40,034 bases of DNA from Arthrobacter sp. efr-133-R2A-120. Its GTDB lineage: Bacteria > Actinomycetota > Actinomycetes > Actinomycetales > Micrococcaceae. Below, one piece after another: positions 16,075 to 23,970 of this stretch. The first letter of the stretch is position 1, and every line of letters starts with the position of its first letter. Position numbers and translations under genes: made by a program. Below the pieces are notes generated by a model that made no database searches, was not told where the DNA came from, and worked only from the letters and a program-made list of their open reading frames with translations. The stretch lies in NCBI RefSeq assembly GCF_030209835.1, contig NZ_JARVRF010000033.1:1-40034 (forward strand). Reading direction: 5' to 3'.

Positions 16075-16682
16075 GCATGACCGAGGCCATCGGGCGCATC
16101 CAGAGCATCGAGTCGATGTTGCAGCAACTAAGCCAGGGGGTCCGTCCGCAGGCATCTTCCGCGAGCACCACCGCTTCCACCGGGACCCCGGACCCCTCCG
16201 GGGGCGCGGCTAGTTCCACGGACTCGGCGTCCTTCGCGCAAGCGTTGAGCTCCGCCGTCGGGGGCTCGGGCGCGCTTTCGGGTGTCAGTAAAGGCATGGC
16301 TACCGGCGCTGTGACGGGCGATGCCGTGGTGGCCGACGCCAAGAAATACGTGGGTGTGCCCTATGTTTGGGGCGGCACCAACCCGGCGGTGGGCATGGAT
16401 TGCTCCGGCTTCGTGCAGCGCGTCTTCAAGGATCTCGGCGTCGACCTGCCGCGCGTCGTCAGCGACCAGATGCGGCAAGGCACTCCCGTGGCGTCCTTGG
16501 CCCAGGCCAAGCCCGGCGACCTGCTGGTCAGTTTCGGCGGCGAACACATTTCCATCTACCTCGGCAACGGCAAAGCGATCGACGCGCCCGTCCCCGGCCA
16601 GACCATCCAGATCCGCGATGCGTGGGAACAGCAGTCCAATCTGACCGCCATCCGCCGGATTGTCCCCGCGGGAGGCTCGTGA
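16071..16682 (+). CDS. NlpC/P60 (C40) peptidoglycan endopeptidase in the flagellar operon
   Basis: A 203-residue protein. Residues 1-85 are a Ser/Thr/Ala-rich leader with an amphipathic start (AIGRIQSIESMLQQLSQG) and no Sec signal. Residues 86-200 are an NlpC/P60 domain: VADAKKYVGVPYVWGG, catalytic Cys111 in MDCSGF, and His159 in GGEHISIYLG. The usual third His position is Asp171 (AIDAPVPG). Lying between fliJ and fliK, it probably cuts peptidoglycan for the rod, the job done by the glucosaminidase domain of FlgJ in proteobacteria, and may be exported by the flagellar gate; both points are inference. The GTG at 16071 overlaps the fliJ stop (GTGA); an ATG at 16077 is the alternative start. Confidence 0.88.
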   Translation: MSMTEAIGRIQSIESMLQQLSQGVRPQASSASTTASTGTPDPSGGAASSTDSASFAQALSSAVGGSGALSGVSKGMATGAVTGDAVVADAKKYVGVPYVWGGTNPAVGMDCSGFVQRVFKDLGVDLPRVVSDQMRQGTPVASLAQAKPGDLLVSFGGEHISIYLGNGKAIDAPVPGQTIQIRDAWEQQSNLTAIRRIVPAGGS

Positions 16683-17974
16683 TGCAGTTGCCTTCCGCCG
16701 GTGTGGCTGCTCCGCGTCCGGTTGTTCCCGGATCTTCGCCTGTGCCGCAGCCCGGCGCCGCCGCCGGCTTTGAGGCCGTGATGAACGGCCTGCTGGCGTC
16801 CGGCTCGAAGACCTCCGACGGGACCGCACAACAGGCGCCCGACGGCGGCGCTCAGGAAAAGCCCGCCGACGACGGTTCCGGGACGACCGCCCGAGCCGCC
16901 AAACCGGAAGCGTCGAAGGGCGCCAAGGACACGGTTGATGCGGCGGGTTCGCCTGGTGCGCCAGGCGCTGTTGTTGCGGGTGGGGCCGCTGTTGCGGGCG
17001 GACTCGCGATGGCCGTTGTCGCTCCGGGGACCGCTGCTCCGCAGGCGAGCAGGTCGGGCATTGCTGTACTGGTCATGGACGGTACGGTACCGGCCAAAGC
17101 GATTGCAGGAACGTCGGCAGCGGCAAGCCTTGTCGGTGGGATGTCCGCCCCCACTGTGCCGGTAGCGCCGCCGCTCGGGAGCCCTGGCCAAAGTCCAACC
17201 CAGCCTGGTTCGGCCCCGAGCAACCCGCTGCCCGCCGGCCCGCAGCCTGCTGGCACCCTGCCGCCCAGCCCTATCCCCGGTAACTCGTCGCTTACCAACC
17301 CGCTGCCCGCCAACCCCGAACCCGGGGTCAGCATGGCCGCAGTCCCGGCACGCGAGTCGGGCACCGCCGTCGTACTTCCCGTGGGGAAACCCGCGACGCA
17401 GCAGGACACGCAGGCCGCCGCGGCACCCGGGCTTCCCACGGGGATTCAGGCAGGAATTCCGGTGATGGGGCAGCCAGCGTCGCCACTCCAGCAGGCCTCT
17501 TCGACAGCCGTCCCAGGCATGGTGACGCCCACGTTCCAATCAGATCCGGCGAAACTGTTGCCTCAAGTGTCCGGACCGTTGTTCTCCCTTGCCTCGGCGG
17601 CGCCTGGCTCGCACGTGATGACCTTGAAGCTGTCGCCGGAAAACCTCGGTCCGCTGACCGTCCGGGCCCATATCGAAGGCGCAGGGGTCCGGATCGAATT
17701 ATTCGCCCCCGGGGAAGCCGGCCGCGAGGCAGTGCGCAGCATCCTGCCGGAACTGCGGCGCGGACTCGGCGAATCGGGTTTCGGCGCGAGCCTCGACCTC
17801 TCCGAACACAACGCTCCGGCCGACGCCGGCGCGGGCGGCTCGGACCCCGGGGAGCGTCGCCCGGCGGAGAGCCCGGCCTTCCCACGGAGCAGCGACGGCG
17901 ACACGGTTCGCCTGCCGCGGACCGCCGTCGTACTTCCCCGAAGCATTACCAGCAGCCTGGACATTCTCGTCTGA
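16682..17974 (+). CDS. fliK: Flagellar hook-length control protein FliK
   Basis: A 430-residue protein starting at an ATG whose first base is the last base of the preceding stop codon. Residues 1 to about 290 are low-complexity Ala/Pro/Gly/Ser, as expected for the molecular-ruler portion. Residues about 295-380 form the Flg_hook domain: GSHVMTLKLSPENLGPLTVRAHIEGAGVRIELFAPGEAGREAVRSILPELRRGL. FliK measures hook length and switches export specificity from hook to filament proteins. Position just before flgD and flgE agrees. Confidence 0.88.
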   Translation: MQLPSAGVAAPRPVVPGSSPVPQPGAAAGFEAVMNGLLASGSKTSDGTAQQAPDGGAQEKPADDGSGTTARAAKPEASKGAKDTVDAAGSPGAPGAVVAGGAAVAGGLAMAVVAPGTAAPQASRSGIAVLVMDGTVPAKAIAGTSAAASLVGGMSAPTVPVAPPLGSPGQSPTQPGSAPSNPLPAGPQPAGTLPPSPIPGNSSLTNPLPANPEPGVSMAAVPARESGTAVVLPVGKPATQQDTQAAAAPGLPTGIQAGIPVMGQPASPLQQASSTAVPGMVTPTFQSDPAKLLPQVSGPLFSLASAAPGSHVMTLKLSPENLGPLTVRAHIEGAGVRIELFAPGEAGREAVRSILPELRRGLGESGFGASLDLSEHNAPADAGAGGSDPGERRPAESPAFPRSSDGDTVRLPRTAVVLPRSITSSLDILV

Positions 17975-17990
17975 TGAAGGAGAGCCAATA

Positions 17991-18428
17991 GTGACCATCC
18001 AAGCCATCGCGGCAAGCAGCGGAGTCCAGTCTGGAACCACCGCTGGAACTACCGCGGCCAAACCCGCGCAGACCATGGACTCGAGCATGTTCATGTCCCT
18101 CCTGGTGACTCAACTTAAGAACCAGGACCCGAGCGCCCCCATGGACACCAACCAGATGATGAGCCAGACCGTGCAGCTGTCCATGATGGAGAAAATGACG
18201 GAGCTCACCGCCGACGCCAAAGAGAGCTTTTCCCTGCAGATGCGCAGTGCCGCGGCACAGATCATCGGGCACAACGTCAGCTATGCGCTCGCGGACGGGA
18301 CAAAGGGCTCCGGCGTCGCGAGTTCGGTTTCCTTTGCGGCCGGAACCCCCACTGTGGCGGTCGGGGGAGTGAACGTTCCGCTCGATTCGATCAGCGGGAT
18401 GACCGCCGCCGCCACTCCAACCGCCTGA
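17991..18428 (+). CDS. flgD: Flagellar hook-capping protein FlgD (short form)
   Basis: A 145-residue protein with the FlgD N-terminal motif DSSMFMSLLVTQLKNQDPSAPMDTNQMMSQTVQLSMMEKMTEL (about residues 30-72) and a following IIGHNVSYALADG segment. It is much shorter than enterobacterial FlgD (about 230 residues): the C-terminal Tudor/FnIII-like part is reduced. It caps the growing hook and is needed for FlgE polymerisation. The start is a GTG at 17991 with AAGGAG upstream; flgE follows after 39 nt. Confidence 0.92.
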   Translation: MTIQAIAASSGVQSGTTAGTTAAKPAQTMDSSMFMSLLVTQLKNQDPSAPMDTNQMMSQTVQLSMMEKMTELTADAKESFSLQMRSAAAQIIGHNVSYALADGTKGSGVASSVSFAAGTPTVAVGGVNVPLDSISGMTAAATPTA

Positions 18429-18467
18429 CTCAAGCCTCCCTAAACCACCCCGAAGAAAGGCAACACC

Positions 18468-19640
18468 ATGCTTCGTTCGCTGTACTCCGGAATCTCCGGC
18501 CTCCGTGCCCACCAGGCCATGCTGGACGTCACGGGAAACAACATCGCCAACGTGAACACGGCCGGCTTCAAGGCTTCCTCAACCCAGTTCCAGGACACAC
18601 TCTCGCAGATGACCCAAGGCGCCGGCGCCCCGCAGGCTGAAACCGGTGGCACCAACCCCGCCCAGATCGGCCTGGGCGTGCGCGTGGCGGGAATCAGCAC
18701 CAACTTCAGCCAGGGTTCATCGCAGAACACCGGGCGAGCCACCGACATGATGATCTCCGGCGACGGGTTCTTCATCACCAGCAAGGCCGGCCAGCAGCTT
18801 TACACCCGCGCCGGCGCCTTCGACATGGACGCGGCCGGCCGTCTCGTGAGCCCCGACGGCGGCATCCTGCAGGGCTGGTCCACCGCCAACGGTGCGGTGA
18901 ACCAGGGAGGTCCCGTTGGCCCGATCGCCCTGTCGCCCAACACAACGGCCGCAGCTGTCGCCACCACCAAGGCCTCGCTCGACGGGAACCTGCCGTCCGA
19001 TGCGGCCGCGGGGACCAGCGTGGAGCGCCAGCTCAAGGTGTACGACGCCGACGGCGCCTCCCGCAGCCTGAACTTGACGTTCAGCCGGTCCGCGGCTGGC
19101 TGGGATGTGGCCGGGGCAGATGCCAACGGCGCCACAGGCAACTCGACGCTCACGTTCGCGAACGGTGCGCTGACCTCGGGCGGTGCCATGACGGTCGGCG
19201 GCATCACAGTGGACATGTCCACTGTTACCGGCTTCGCGGCCATGAGCACACTTACAGTCGGCAGCCAGAACGGATCCGAGGCAGGAAAGCTGGAGTCCTT
19301 CACCCTCGGCGGCGACGGCTCGCTCATCGGCTCGTTCAGCAACGGTGCCAAGCAGGTTCTGGCACGCGTTGCCCTCGCCCGCTTCACCAACCCCGGCGGC
19401 CTTGAGAAAGCCGGTAGCTCGACATACGTGGCCACCGCCAACTCCGGCACGGCCCAATTGGGCGCCCCCGGCGACGCAGGACTCGGTACCTTGACTGCGG
19501 GGGCCCTCGAAATGTCCAACGTGGACCTCTCCCAGGAATTCACCAACCTGATCGTGGCCCAGCGCGGCTTCCAGGCGAACGCCCGCATCATCACGACGTC
19601 GGACGAGGTCCTGCAGGAGCTGACGAACCTGAAGCACTAG
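18468..19640 (+). CDS. flgE: Flagellar hook protein FlgE
   Basis: A 390-residue hook protein. The N-terminus (MLRSLYSGISGLRAHQAMLDVTGNNIANVNTAGFKASSTQFQDTLSQM) is the rod/hook signature, a central FlgE domain contains DMMISGDGFFITSKAGQQLYTRAGAFDMDAAGRLVSPDG, and the C-terminus is VDLSQEFTNLIVAQRGFQANARIITTSDEVLQELTNLKH. It forms the universal joint. It is the last flagellar gene here and is followed by a strong terminator. Confidence 0.95.
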   Translation: MLRSLYSGISGLRAHQAMLDVTGNNIANVNTAGFKASSTQFQDTLSQMTQGAGAPQAETGGTNPAQIGLGVRVAGISTNFSQGSSQNTGRATDMMISGDGFFITSKAGQQLYTRAGAFDMDAAGRLVSPDGGILQGWSTANGAVNQGGPVGPIALSPNTTAAAVATTKASLDGNLPSDAAAGTSVERQLKVYDADGASRSLNLTFSRSAAGWDVAGADANGATGNSTLTFANGALTSGGAMTVGGITVDMSTVTGFAAMSTLTVGSQNGSEAGKLESFTLGGDGSLIGSFSNGAKQVLARVALARFTNPGGLEKAGSSTYVATANSGTAQLGAPGDAGLGTLTAGALEMSNVDLSQEFTNLIVAQRGFQANARIITTSDEVLQELTNLKH

Positions 19641-19662
19641 TGACGCTGCCCGTTCACAGACA

Positions 19663-19700
19663 GAAGGGTGGCCGGCATCCTTGGACGCCGGCCACCCTTC
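19663..19700. terminator. Strong terminator after flgE
   Basis: A perfect 14-bp GC-rich stem (arms 19663-19676 and 19687-19700, 10-nt loop) lies 22 nt after the flgE stop. It also ends the convergent protease remnant. Confidence 0.85.
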
Positions 19701-19716
19701 AGGCAATTACTGCTTT

Positions 19717-20580
19717 TTAGAGTCCGGCGACCCCGTTCGGAGTGCCGACCCCCGTGGGCCCGTCCCATCCGGTGGCGGAGAGGCACCATTGGCTCGTGGA
19801 GCAAGTGCCCGTTGAACCCGAGGCAACGTCATTGAATGTCCCGGAGTTTGTGTACGGGAGAGAGTTGGCCAGCGCCGTGGAGCTGCCGGAGTTGCCGGAA
19901 AGCGCGTACATGGCCGCGATCAGGGGTGAGGAAAGGCTAGTGCCTCCGTACTGTGCCCATGACGAGGTGGTGCTGCTGCTCGGTGCGAACACCGCCAATC
20001 CGGTCTGCGGATCCGCGACGGCGGCGACGTCTGCAGAGGCGCGCTTGCCGCACCCCGTGCCGAAGTTGGCAGCCGCAGGCAACGCGGCATTGACACTTGA
20101 GCATCCGGATCCCGAGCCCGACCATGCGGACTCGCCCCACCCGCGTGTACTGGCGTTCTTGACCAACGATGTGCCTCCCACAGCGGTGACATAACTCGAG
20201 GAAGCGGGGTAGGACGAGCCGGAGTACCCGTTGTCACCGGTTGATGCTGTCACGGCGATGCCCGGGTGGTTGTAGTACGCGCCGTAGGTGGAGTCCGCCG
20301 AATCCCCGCCGCCGTAGCTGTTGGAAATCGCGACGACCCCTGGCTGTTTGGCGGCCGTTGCCACGGCTGTACCGAGATTGGTGAGGCTGGCTGTTGTCGC
20401 TTGCACAACGAGGATCTTGCAGTCCGGGCAGGCTGCCGAGACGGCGTCGACGTCGAGGGCGGTTTCGTCGGCCCAGCCGGAATTGAACCTGGGAAGCTTG
20501 TTGCCGCCGTTTTGGTTCATGATGGTGAGGCAGCCGTTGTTGACAGAACGGTCAACTTGGCGTGACAAGCTTCGCACCAA
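19717..20580 (-). pseudogene. 5'-truncated sedolisin (S53)-type serine protease
   Basis: An open frame of about 287 residues matches the C-terminal catalytic portion of secreted S53-like proteases. The likely catalytic Glu and Asp are in DETALDVDAVS (about residues 37-47), the conserved GVVAISNSYGGGDSAD, ASTGDNGYSGSSYPASSSYVTAVGGTSL and the nucleophile region YGGTSLSSPLIAAMYAL follow, and the C-terminus is complete (GWDGPTGVGTPNGVAGL). The signal peptide, propeptide and start of the catalytic domain are missing: family similarity begins only at NNGCLTIMNQNGG, preceded by about 14 unrelated residues, and no good start or ribosome site exists. Most likely a remnant left by a rearrangement at about 20540-20560. 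Confidence 0.7.
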
Positions 20581-20596
20581 ACGCCACTCTTGTCAC
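20539..20596. repeat. Two nested-style inverted repeats at the protease truncation point
   Basis: GTTGAC (20539-20544) / GTCAAC (20551-20556) and GTGACAAG (20562-20569) / CTTGTCAC (20589-20596) are perfect inverted pairs lying exactly where protease similarity ends. They may be the trace of the recombination event or unrelated operators. Confidence 0.45.
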
Positions 20597-20674
20597 CCAC
20601 GTCACATCCACCCCCGCGGTCTCATGAGCCACCACGGATCGGAGATTCATCGTTGGATTACCGGGGGTTCCGGC

Positions 20675-21343
20675 TCACCTCATCGACCGGCTGAGGCCGT
20701 CAAGGATGAGGTTCAGCCCGAAGTCGAACTCATCCCCGAAGTCGTAGCCGGGTTTGAGGACGTGTTCGGTGGCGATCTCCATCATGTGGGGATATTGCCC
20801 GGTCGAAAAACGCTCAACGATCGGCGCTGTGACCTCGGAGGCGGTGTCCCGGCCGTCAAAGGGCAGTGCGGCTTCCTGGAGCGCGAATCCGTAGATGTAA
20901 CTGTCGAGCAGGGCATAGGCATGGGCTGTCATTTGAACGGAAAAACCTGCTGCTCGCAAAGTCGCCAGCGTCGCTTCGTGGTGGCGCAGGTTCGCTTCGC
21001 CTGGGGAAGAACGGCTTTCCAGCAGCCCTACCGCCCATGGATGGCGTTTGAGCGCGCTGCGCACCGCGTGGGCCCGCCGGTACATTTCCTCCCGCCAGTC
21101 GCCCGCGGGGGAGGGAGGCGCGATTTCGCTGAAGACCATGTCCACGATGCCGTCCAGGATCTCATCTTTATTGGCCACGTAGTAGTAGAGCGACATGGGC
21201 TTGGTTCCCATGCTCTGGGCGAGCGAGCGGATGGTCAGCGCTGCGATTCCCGACTCGTCAGCGAGATCCACGGCGCAGCCCAGCACCCTTTCGCGGCTCA
21301 GTGGAAGGCGCCGTTGGGGGAGGGGCTGTGCAGTATCCGGCAT
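20675..21343 (-). CDS. TetR family transcriptional regulator
   Basis: A 222-residue regulator. An N-terminal TetR helix-turn-helix spans about residues 16-62 (LSRERVLGCAVDLADESGIAALTIRSLAQSMGTKPMSLYYYVANKDEILDGIVD), and the remainder resembles the TetR_C ligand-binding domain type seen with tetracycline- or drug-responsive members. It is divergent from the dehydrogenase operon, with four TTAGTACA boxes in the shared 143-bp gap, so it probably represses both. The start is the ATG at 21343 preceded by GAGGAA. Confidence 0.9.
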   Translation of the reverse strand: MPDTAQPLPQRRLPLSRERVLGCAVDLADESGIAALTIRSLAQSMGTKPMSLYYYVANKDEILDGIVDMVFSEIAPPSPAGDWREEMYRRAHAVRSALKRHPWAVGLLESRSSPGEANLRHHEATLATLRAAGFSVQMTAHAYALLDSYIYGFALQEAALPFDGRDTASEVTAPIVERFSTGQYPHMMEIATEHVLKPGYDFGDEFDFGLNLILDGLSRSMR

Positions 21344-21363
21344 CGGGATTCCTCGGGCTCTAG

Positions 21364-21437
21364 TTAGTACAGCACTCGAGCGACTTAGTACAGCACTCTA
21401 GCGGTTTAGTACATTGTACGATAATCTTTTTAGTACA
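21364..21437. promoter_or_regulatory. Array of four TTAGTACA operator boxes
   Basis: TTAGTACA begins at 21364, 21385, 21406 and 21430, spaced 21, 21 and 24 bp, about two helical turns. The last two extend into short palindromes GTAC-ATT-GTAC (21409-21419) and GTAC-AGC-GTAC (21433-21443). They lie between the divergent TetR gene and the dehydrogenase operon. Confidence 0.75.
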
Positions 21438-21486
21438 GCGTACGAAAAAGTCGTCACGCATCCAGATTGCTTGGAAAGGAACGGCC

Positions 21487-22533
21487 ATGACCTATGGTCA
21501 GCAAGCTGCGGAGACTCTGATTTCGGCCGGCTCGCCCGCGCCGGAGATCACAATGCCGACCATGATGCGGGCCATCGTGCAGGAGGTTTATGGCTCAGCC
21601 GACGTCCTGCACCTGGAGCAGATCCCCAAGCCGAACATCGCCGAGAACGAGGTGCTGGTCCGGGTCCACGCTGCGGGCCTGGACCGTGGGACCTGGCATG
21701 TAACCCGGGGCCTGCCCTACGCACTGCGCCTGGCCTTCGGCGTCCGCGCCCCCAAAAACCCTGTACCGGGGCTGGACTTGGCCGGCACGGTCGTGATGGT
21801 CGGAGCGGCAGTGACCCGATTCGCCGTCGGGGACCAGGTCTTCGGGGTCGGAAAAGGCTCCTTCGCCGAGTATGCGGCGGCCCGCGAAAGCCAGCTCGCG
21901 CTCAAACCGGCGAACATCGGTTTCGAACAGGCCTCGGTGGTCCCGGTTTCCGCCTGCACTGCGCTGCAGGCCCTCCGCGCCGCGGGCCAGATAACGCCGG
22001 GACAGAAGGTGCTGATCCTTGGCGCCTCGGGTGGAGTGGGAAGCTACGCTGTTCAGCTCGCCAAAGCAGCCGGGGCCGAGGTCACGGGTGTTTGCAGTGC
22101 CGTCAAAATGGACCTGGTGCGCTCGCTCGGCGCCGATCACGTCCTCGACTACGCCAAGCAGGACTTCGCCGACGGCCCTGAACACTACGATCTGATCCTG
22201 GATATCGCCGGGAACCCTACCCTGGCACGCCTTCGCAAGGCGCTCACTCCTACCGGCACGGCCGTTATCACCGGCGGCGAAGAAGGCGGCTCCTGGACGG
22301 GCAGCATCGACAGGCAATTCCGGGCCCTGGCGCTGTCCCCATTCATCAGCCAGCGGTTCACCATGGTCATGGCCACGCAGGGCGCTGCAGACCTCGAACA
22401 CCTGGCCGGGCTCATCCACGCCGGAGCCCTCACCCCGACCGTTGACCGCAGCTATCCGCTGGAGCAGGTTCCGGACGCCATGCGCTATTTCGACGCCGGC
22501 AAAGTGCGGGGAAAAGTCGCGATCACCATCTGA
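21487..22533 (+). CDS. MDR family NAD(P)H dehydrogenase / quinone reductase-like
   Basis: A 348-residue medium-chain dehydrogenase/reductase. The N-terminal GroES-like domain contains ENEVLVRVHAAGLDRGTWHVTRG and PGLDLAGTVVMVGAAVTRFAVGDQVFGVG. The Rossmann domain carries the nucleotide-binding GASGGVGSYAVQLAKAAGAEVTGVCS (about residues 179-204). The zinc ligands of classical alcohol dehydrogenases are absent, so it belongs to the zinc-independent quinone oxidoreductase-like branch. It is the first gene of a TetR-controlled operon with a transporter, cupin and aldo/keto reductase, suggesting detoxification of a reactive carbonyl or quinone. The ATG at 21487 has GGAAAGGA upstream; an ATG at 21553 is an alternative start closer to the family N-terminus. 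Confidence 0.88.
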   Translation: MTYGQQAAETLISAGSPAPEITMPTMMRAIVQEVYGSADVLHLEQIPKPNIAENEVLVRVHAAGLDRGTWHVTRGLPYALRLAFGVRAPKNPVPGLDLAGTVVMVGAAVTRFAVGDQVFGVGKGSFAEYAAARESQLALKPANIGFEQASVVPVSACTALQALRAAGQITPGQKVLILGASGGVGSYAVQLAKAAGAEVTGVCSAVKMDLVRSLGADHVLDYAKQDFADGPEHYDLILDIAGNPTLARLRKALTPTGTAVITGGEEGGSWTGSIDRQFRALALSPFISQRFTMVMATQGAADLEHLAGLIHAGALTPTVDRSYPLEQVPDAMRYFDAGKVRGKVAITI

Positions 22534-22599
22534 GAAGCCCGAGGCCACTGAAACAGGCACTGGCAGTACACGGTATAACAGGCACTCCCACGCGGACGC

Positions 22600-22627
22600 G
22601 GGGACTGGTTTTCTTGAATCAGTCCCC
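22600..22627 (+). terminator. Stem-loop between dehydrogenase and MFS genes
   Basis: Arms GGGGACTGGTT (22600-22610) and AATCAGTCCCC (22617-22627) pair over 11 bp with one G-U, and the loop is 6 nt. No strong T run follows, so it may only attenuate transcription into the MFS gene. Confidence 0.55.
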
Positions 22628-22650
22628 GTTTCCCAGCTTGGAAGGCCACC

Positions 22651-23520
22651 ATGTCCGTGACTACCGTCAAATCCCTTCCGCAGGCCGTCGCCCGTCCGCG
22701 CGCATCTCTGGCGGTTGCCATGCTGGGATTCTTCGTGGTCGCCTTGGCTGCCGGACCGGTGCTCGGGGGCATCCTGACGCAACTGGACTGGAGGCTGATC
22801 TTCTTCGTCAATCTTCCGGTGGGAGTCGCCGCCCTACTCATACTCTCCCGTGTGGCTCCATCGCCGCGACGCCCGATGCCTTTTGACTGGCTGGGGCAGA
22901 TTACGGCGGTCCTCACGCTGGCCAGCCTGGCGTACGGGGTCAACGAAGGCGCCGAGCTCGGCTACGGAAGCCCCCAAATCCTGTTGACGTTCGCCATATG
23001 TGTCGCATCGGCAGCAGTCTTCGTGGCCGCGCAAGCACGGGGCAAGCACCCGATGATCCCGCTCGACTTGTTCCGTTCACGCACCGTCTCGACAGCCCTG
23101 ATCATCGCCGGGGTCACCATGGCGGCGTTCTACGGCGTGGTCTTCCTCCAGAGCCTTTATTTCCAACAGGAACGCGGCGCTACCGCCCTGGAGACCGGAC
23201 TCCTGTTCCTGCCCATGACCGGGCTTGTTGCCCTCCTGAATCCCCTCGTGGCCAGGTTCGCGGACCGCTTCGGCCGCATCGTCGCGATCGTCGCGGGCCA
23301 ACTGCTGATGGCCGCGGGGCTGGCGGGGACCGCCAGTGGCGCGGTCAACACCGCCCGGCAGCTCGGAGGCTCCCTCGGCGTCGCGATCTTCGGTGCCGCG
23401 CTCGCCGGTCAGGACTTCATGGCAGGGTTGCGCATCAGCCTCGGTACCACGGCCCTTCTCCTCCTCGTCCTTGTAGCGGTGGCCCTGCCGCTTCGGCACG
23501 CGAAACAATCACGGCACTAG
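22651..23520 (+). pseudogene. MFS (DHA2-type) transporter with two apparent in-frame deletions
   Basis: A 289-residue frame similar to 14-helix DHA2 drug exporters, which are usually 450-500 residues. The first helix (SLAVAMLGFFVVAL) runs directly into the motif-C region (AAGPVLGGILTQLDWRLIFFVNLPVGVAALLILSRVAP), so helices of the N-terminal half and the loop 2-3 motif are missing (junction near 22745). Later GQLLMAAGL joins AGTASGAVNTARQLGGSLGVAIFGAALAG directly, losing a further segment (junction near 23325). Both joins keep the frame. The start ATG at 22651 has TGGAAGG upstream. A functional exporter is unlikely; a minimal membrane protein cannot be excluded. Confidence 0.6.
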
Positions 23521-23535
23521 CGAAAGGAAGCCACG

Positions 23536-23946
23536 ATGAAACTCATACCCCCAACCCCCACGGCCAAAGCCCCGACGGAGAGGTTCACGGGAGACGTCTA
23601 CCTCAACTCCCTCCACAACGGCGAGGCGCCCTCGCGCCTCGTGGCAGCCATGGTGCGTTTCACTCCCGGAGCCCGTACGAATTGGCATTCGCACCCCGTT
23701 GGCCAGACCCTGCACTGCACCGACGGCATCGGGTTCGTTGCCACCCGGGACGGCGGCGTGATCCTCATGCGCGCAGGAGACACGGTCCACACGCCGCCCG
23801 GCGAGGAACACTGGCACGGCGCCACCCAGGACAACATGATGTGCCACCTGGCTTTGGTGGAGCGCGACAACGGGGAGAGCGCCACGTGGCTTGAACCCGT
23901 CAGCGAGCAGGACTACCAAGCCGCGCACGCCCAAATCAGCCGATAA
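23536..23946 (+). CDS. Cupin domain protein
   Basis: A 136-residue single-domain cupin. Motif 1 is PGARTNWHSHPVGQTLHCTDG (about residues 45-65) with metal-ligand histidines in HSH, and motif 2 is AGDTVHTPPGEEHWHGA (about residues 80-96). It resembles the small cupins often paired with carboxymuconolactone decarboxylases or oxidoreductases, some of which have hydroxynitrile lyase activity; the substrate is unknown. It lies 15 nt after the transporter frame and 24 nt before the aldo/keto reductase. AAGGAAG precedes the ATG. Confidence 0.85.
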   Translation: MKLIPPTPTAKAPTERFTGDVYLNSLHNGEAPSRLVAAMVRFTPGARTNWHSHPVGQTLHCTDGIGFVATRDGGVILMRAGDTVHTPPGEEHWHGATQDNMMCHLALVERDNGESATWLEPVSEQDYQAAHAQISR

Positions 23947-23970
23947 CCCCCATCCAAGCGAAGGAAACCC

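Noticed and set aside
21219..21234. GAGCGAGCG inside the TetR gene as another repeat copy
   Set aside because: Lacks the following TC and the conserved interior and is explained by coding sequence.
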